Source: CAYTSW01 sp964440605 (lineage in GTDB: Bacteria > Planctomycetota > Phycisphaerae > Phycisphaerales > UBA1924). Taken from it: a DNA stretch of 17,309 bases. The notes beneath the pieces are model-generated. The model saw nothing but the letters and a program-made list of their open reading frames with translations. It did not search any database and had not been told where the DNA came from. The stretch spans positions 1 to 17,309 of the forward strand of contig CAYTSW010000052.1 in NCBI GenBank assembly GCA_964440605.1, in the 5' to 3' direction. Every line of letters begins with the position of its first letter. The stretch's first letter is position 1. Position numbers and translations under genes: made by a program. Below are positions 14,253-17,309 of the stretch, piece by piece.

Positions 14253-15314
14253 GTGCGAGGACTCTGTGATTGGCGTGTCGTGCTCGGGGCGGCTGTCGTG
14301 ACGCTGGCTTCGGGACACGCCCTGGCCCTGCAGGACGCGACCACGGAGGCCGTCCGCGTGGAACTGACCGACCCCACGCTGCCCGGGTCGCGCGTGGCGC
14401 TGAACCTCGCCAATGGGGACACGGTGCGCGGCGTGCTGCTGCGGACCGAGGAAGGCGGCCTGGTGCTCCGGCACACCTACATGGGCGAGGTGCGCATCCC
14501 GCGGATCAGCGTGATCTCCGCCTTCGTGAATGTCGCGCCGCGCGAGCGGACGCCAACGGTCGACGACGCCGGCAACGTCGTCCCGCTCATCCCCCAGCCC
14601 GTCGCGCCCACGCAAGACGCTGACCCTGTCGAAGCCGGCCCGAGCCTCGAGCCCGAGGTCAAGTGGCAGAACTCCGCCGAGCTGGGCATCCGCGGCTCGT
14701 CGGGGAACACAGAGCGCTTCAACCTCGATGCCGCCCTGACCCTTCGGCGTGAGGACTCGGACACCATCTGGAACTTCTCGTCCGTCTACGACTTCTCGAC
14801 CAGCGATGGCGAAGAGACGGCCAATCGCTTCGACGTCAACACACGCTTCGAGTGGAAGCTCGACGACCCACGCTGGACCGTCTTCGTCCAGGGCCGCTAC
14901 GAGCTCGACGAGTTCCAGAGCTACGACTACCGCGTGTCCGGGGCGGCGGGCGTGGGTTACAAGTTCATCGAGAACGACAAGACGTTCCTCCAGGGACGCG
15001 TCGGTCTCGGCGCCAGCCGCGAGTTCGGCGACGATGCCAACGAAGAAGTCGTCCCCGAACTGCTGCTCGGCCTCGATTTCCGTCAGGAGCTCTCCGACAA
15101 CGCCCGCTTCGAGGCCTCGACGGAGTTGTTCCCGGGGCTCGACGACGGCGCAACCTTCCGCGCGATCTCCGCCGCGGCTCTCGAGTTCGACGTCACCGAC
15201 GCCGCCGACCTCTCCTTCCGCGTCGGCGTGGAGCACCGGTACAACAGCGAGGTAGACGACGGCGTCAACCGCAGCGACATCGACTACTTCGCTCGCGTCG
15301 TCTGGAACTTCTGA
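14253..15314 (+). CDS. DUF481 / YdiY-like outer-membrane beta-barrel protein
   Basis: A 353-residue exported protein. The signal peptide is about residues 1-26 (hydrophobic core VVLGAAVVTLASGHALA). A periplasmic part with a small beta domain (about 35-95, ALNLANGDTVRGVLL) and a Pro-rich linker (100-135) follow. The C-terminal two-thirds (about 137-353) begins WQNSAELGIRGSSGNTERFNLDAAL, the DUF481 pattern also found in E. coli YdiY. Strands of alternating hydrophobic residues then run to a terminal Phe, typical of outer-membrane barrels. The DUF481 group has been linked to salt induction in some bacteria; the function here is unknown. GTG at 14253 is chosen because AAGGAG lies 7 nt upstream and the signal peptide follows. 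A longer frame from 14214 lacks a ribosome site. It stands alone, diverging from rlmE. Confidence 0.85.
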   Translation: MRGLCDWRVVLGAAVVTLASGHALALQDATTEAVRVELTDPTLPGSRVALNLANGDTVRGVLLRTEEGGLVLRHTYMGEVRIPRISVISAFVNVAPRERTPTVDDAGNVVPLIPQPVAPTQDADPVEAGPSLEPEVKWQNSAELGIRGSSGNTERFNLDAALTLRREDSDTIWNFSSVYDFSTSDGEETANRFDVNTRFEWKLDDPRWTVFVQGRYELDEFQSYDYRVSGAAGVGYKFIENDKTFLQGRVGLGASREFGDDANEEVVPELLLGLDFRQELSDNARFEASTELFPGLDDGATFRAISAAALEFDVTDAADLSFRVGVEHRYNSEVDDGVNRSDIDYFARVVWNF

Positions 15315-15332
15315 TACGGCTAACCGGCTCGG

Positions 15333-15352
15333 CGCGCACACGCGCGTGCGCG
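15333..15352. terminator. GC hairpin downstream of the DUF481 gene
   Basis: A 7-bp stem (CGCGCAC / GTGCGCG) with a 6-nt loop lies 18 bp after the stop codon. No T-run follows, so it may act with another factor or only protect the mRNA end. Confidence 0.35.
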
Positions 15353-15433
15353 GTCGCGCTCCGCGGCCTCACGCCCCGCCCGCGCCTCGATCGTCCGCCG
15401 GCGTCCAAGCGGGAGCGGGCATTCGAGGATCGA

Positions 15434-15464
15434 CCGCACATGGCGCAGGGTACGCGCCGTGCGG
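15434..15464. terminator. Bulged 11-bp hairpin between convergent genes
   Basis: CCGCAC and GTGCGG form an outer stem and GGCGC and GCGCC an inner stem, with a 2-base bulge on one side and a 7-nt loop. It sits about 40 nt beyond the end of the small minus-strand gene and 120 nt beyond DUF481. It is stable but has no T-run on either strand, so a bidirectional transcript end or a structured RNA element are both possible. A further 5-bp stem (CGGCG/CGCCG, 15488-15500) lies right after the small gene's stop. Confidence 0.35.
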
Positions 15465-15504
15465 GCGGTCAACGGCGGGATGACGGTCGGCGTAACGCCG
15501 TGGA

Positions 15505-15783
15505 TCATCGGCGCCACCCCACGGCTTTCAGGTCGCGCTGAACGTCCTCAGCGAAGCCGCGGTACCAATCGCGCCGGGCGGCGATCTCCTCGCGCGCCTG
15601 CTCGACGCGCTGGCGCGAATAGTGCCGCAGCCACTCGCGCGTTTCGGCGCAGATCTTGTGCGATTCGCACGCCAGCTCGTCCACACGCTGGCGGACGGAC
15701 GTCATGTGCTGGTGGACCATGTCGAATAACGATCCTTCCATGCGGGTCGGCTCGGGGCCGAAGTATGTGAACTTGACCGGCAT
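15505..15783 (-). CDS. Small hypothetical protein, 92 aa
   Basis: I do not recognise this family. The 92-residue product begins MPVKFTYFGPEPTRMEGSLF, then becomes almost wholly helical and charged (about 22-90: VRQRVDELACESHKICAETR, WLRHYSRQRVEQAREEIAAR). It has two cysteines about seven residues apart and many Arg/Glu pairs, consistent with a coiled-coil or helical-hairpin soluble protein. There is no signal peptide or membrane segment. The reality of the gene is supported by an excellent ribosome site, GGAGG 8 nt before the ATG, and by its protein-like composition, unlike the Arg/Pro-rich antisense frames around it. The open frame extends 88 codons upstream, but that part crosses the T-tract and looks non-coding. 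It converges with DUF481 and diverges from the secreted Cys-rich gene. Confidence 0.7.
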   Translation of the reverse strand: MPVKFTYFGPEPTRMEGSLFDMVHQHMTSVRQRVDELACESHKICAETREWLRHYSRQRVEQAREEIAARRDWYRGFAEDVQRDLKAVGWRR

Positions 15784-15929
15784 CGCTGATCCCTCCGGGT
15801 TCTTTGGGCGGGAGGGACATCGGGTCGTGGGAGGCGCGGCTTGATCGCTGGTGCCCAAAAGTGGGGGGATGCCACGTCGAGAGCCGGCCCCGTGTGCTTG
15901 TGGCAGTGCCAGCAACACCTGTCGCACCG

Positions 15930-15947
15930 TTTTTTGTTTTTTTGTTT
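15930..15947 (+). promoter_or_regulatory. T-tract in the divergent region before the secreted Cys-rich gene
   Basis: An 18-base run of T broken only by two G (6T-G-7T-G-3T) stands out sharply in this GC-rich DNA. It lies 66 bp before the plus-strand gene and about 150 bp before the minus-strand one. No stable hairpin precedes it on the plus strand, so a terminator is unlikely. It could be an UP-element or bent DNA near a promoter. The -35/-10 boxes themselves are not clear. Confidence 0.35.
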
Positions 15948-15961
15948 GGACCCCTTCTCCC

Positions 15962-15981
15962 ATCGGAGTAGGTTGTCCGAT
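15962..15981. promoter_or_regulatory. Inverted repeat upstream of the secreted Cys-rich gene
   Basis: ATCGGA and TCCGAT are separated by 8 bp, lying between the T-tract and the start codon at 16013. It could be a regulator-binding site or a leader hairpin. The arms are only 6 bp, so chance is not excluded. Confidence 0.3.
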
Positions 15982-16012
15982 AGCCCCGTGGCGGGCTTCT
16001 AAGGAGAAAATC

Positions 16013-17299
16013 ATGAAGACAATTTTAGGCAGCGTGGTAATCGGCACCGTCTGTGCGATGTCTGCGGGCGTTGTGGCTCAGGAGGCTGTTCCGCCGACCT
16101 CTTGGGTGGGGCTGCCCGTGACCGACCCAGGGTCCTCGGCGTGGCCGGAACACATCGTTGACTCGGGGTCGATCTGCTACGGCGACTGGTGCTTCAAGGC
16201 GGTGTATCGCCAGGTCGAGTCGCCGGAGGGTGCGCCCTTCCCGTTCGCTCCGCACATCGTCGGGTTCCTCGCGACGCTCGATCCGGAGGTGGCGCACGGC
16301 GACAACATCCGAGCGGTGTGGTTTCAGAGGCCGCCCGAGCCCGGGGATAGATGGGAAGCCGTCGCCTGGCAGGGCGACGATCCATGGGCGGCGGTGCAGT
16401 GGTTGAAGGCGCACCTCGACATCCCGGACGCACAGAACGCCCGATTCGATTTCCTTGAGCCGGTGAGCGACGAGCGAGCCGAACCCGCTCCGTACGTTTC
16501 GGGGTTCCTGGCCGACGATCCGGTTCGGGCGACGTTGCAGGTGGAGGGGGGGAAACGCCGGGAGTTGCTCGCGACGATGCAGAGGAAGGGCGGGGCGGTC
16601 GCGGTCGTCCCGCTCGAGTGTGAGAGCCCGCATCGGACCGCGCTGCGGCTCGAAGAACTCGCCTTGTACCGCGAGTGGCGGATGATTGAAGACCACTTGG
16701 AGAAGCGGCTGGGCGACGCGGCTCGGGGTGGAGGCATCGCTTGGCCGCACCCGCGGGACCCGATGGTCGCACCGGCGCCGGCGGACGATGATGGGGACAG
16801 CGGTGGCATCTCAAATCGCAACTGCAACCCGGGAATCGAGCGAGAAGAGTGGACCCCGACCGGGGTGCTCTGCGATTGCGAGAACCGAGGGCCCAACGCC
16901 TATCTGAACGGGACGTTCACCGCCAACGCCGAGGGAGAGGTCCGCTTTTGGATCCCTTGGCCGCCACCAGCGGGCACCTTGATCACGTTGAAAGCCGGAG
17001 TTGGCGCCGAAGTTACGTTGGCGTTGTGCATCTGGGAGCGAGAGTGCTGCGGAGAAGCGTTCCGGCAGATAAGGTTCGTCGATGCCGACTGCAACGAAGA
17101 AGAGTACACCGTGATCGAAGAGCGACGCTGCTTCCAACGGCAGTTCTGGGCAATCCGTGCGTCCGCAGACGCGTGCGACAGGGCGTTTCTACCAAGCGAG
17201 ATGCCGCGCGATGATCAGGAGTGCGGCCTATACCGTCCGGGAGATGAACCTATCACGGTCGAGGACGTTCGTGAGTTCCTCGAGAGCGAACCGGAGTGA
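16013..17299 (+). CDS. Secreted cysteine-rich protein of unknown function
   Basis: I do not recognise this 428-residue protein. It has a clear signal peptide (1 to about 22: MKTILGSVVIGTVCAMSAGVVAQ) with likely cleavage after VVA. The N-terminal part (about 25-235) is rich in Trp, Pro and acidic residues and has one near cysteine pair, SICYGDWC (C55, C60). A Pro/Asp linker (about 243-265, with PADDDGDSGG) separates it from a C-terminal domain (about 268-410). That domain carries ten cysteines (271, 287, 289, 339, 345, 346, 360, 373, 388, 404) and beta-like stretches such as EVRFWIPWPPPAGTLITLK; it is probably disulfide-bonded. There are no transmembrane segments after the signal peptide and no sorting motif at the C-terminus. 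The ATG has AAGGAG 6 nt upstream, the best site in the window. Base composition is a little less GC-rich than in the neighbours. Export implies a periplasmic or extracellular role; nothing more can be said. Confidence 0.8.
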   Translation: MKTILGSVVIGTVCAMSAGVVAQEAVPPTSWVGLPVTDPGSSAWPEHIVDSGSICYGDWCFKAVYRQVESPEGAPFPFAPHIVGFLATLDPEVAHGDNIRAVWFQRPPEPGDRWEAVAWQGDDPWAAVQWLKAHLDIPDAQNARFDFLEPVSDERAEPAPYVSGFLADDPVRATLQVEGGKRRELLATMQRKGGAVAVVPLECESPHRTALRLEELALYREWRMIEDHLEKRLGDAARGGGIAWPHPRDPMVAPAPADDDGDSGGISNRNCNPGIEREEWTPTGVLCDCENRGPNAYLNGTFTANAEGEVRFWIPWPPPAGTLITLKAGVGAEVTLALCIWERECCGEAFRQIRFVDADCNEEEYTVIEERRCFQRQFWAIRASADACDRAFLPSEMPRDDQECGLYRPGDEPITVEDVREFLESEPE

Positions 17300-17309
17300 T
17301 CCGGGCGAG

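Noticed and set aside
14235..15341. Minus-strand frame (368 codons) opposite the DUF481 gene
   Set aside because: Val/Glu/Gly-rich antisense frame without ribosome site or motif.
15900..15947. Intrinsic terminator at the T-tract
   Set aside because: No stable stem immediately precedes the T-run and no plus-strand gene ends here.
15851..16012. 54-codon upstream extension of the secreted Cys-rich protein
   Set aside because: It would bury the signal peptide and encodes the T-tract; the ATG at 16013 has AAGGAG at ideal spacing.
15784..16047. 88-codon upstream extension of the small 92-residue gene
   Set aside because: It runs through the T-tract and has non-protein-like composition, whereas the internal ATG has an excellent ribosome site.

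Overview
This window is very GC-rich, and its gene content and sequence signatures fit a free-living Gram-negative bacterium. My best guess is a planctomycete, possibly of the Phycisphaerae. The reasons are the GTG/TTG-rich starts, the nusA-infB pair without rimP or ylxR beside it, an isolated fliM, a DUF481-type outer-membrane protein, and rnpA-yidD detached from rpmH. This placement is inference; there is no rRNA in the window.

Left part (1-4840): the 5' part of infB (IF-2, running off the left edge) lies downstream of nusA on the minus strand. nusA has a long leader holding a plausible sigma-70 promoter and a perfect 11-bp hairpin followed by a short T-run, so attenuation of the nusA-infB operon is possible. 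Diverging from nusA is a small single-domain STAS protein (anti-sigma-factor antagonist type). It converges tail to tail with fliM, the flagellar motor switch gene.

Middle (4841-8740): a long DsbD-type thiol:disulfide transporter on the plus strand carries all three cysteine pairs. It is followed by a tRNA-Gly(GCC) with its own near-consensus promoter and a strong intrinsic terminator. Facing these is a D-2-hydroxyacid dehydrogenase on the minus strand.

Right-centre (7684-14121): a run of seven tightly packed minus-strand genes reads rlmE, a ClC chloride channel/transporter with CBS domains, rnpA, yidD, a TetR-family regulator, a NifS/IscS-type cysteine desulfurase and the dehydrogenase. Several overlap or nearly touch (rlmE/clc by 4 bp, rnpA/yidD by 11 bp), which suggests co-transcription of RNA modification, RNase P and membrane-insertion functions with a ClC protein. 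An AT-rich imperfect palindrome in front of tetR may be its own operator.

Right end (14253-17299): a DUF481 outer-membrane beta-barrel gene on the plus strand, a small conserved-looking unknown gene on the minus strand with an excellent ribosome binding site, and a secreted cysteine-rich protein of unknown function. A striking T-tract lies between the last two. I see no CRISPR array, insertion sequence, prophage or defence cassette. The parts I cannot explain from known families are the two right-end unknown proteins, the nusA leader and the Pro/Ala-rich insertions in the ClC protein.
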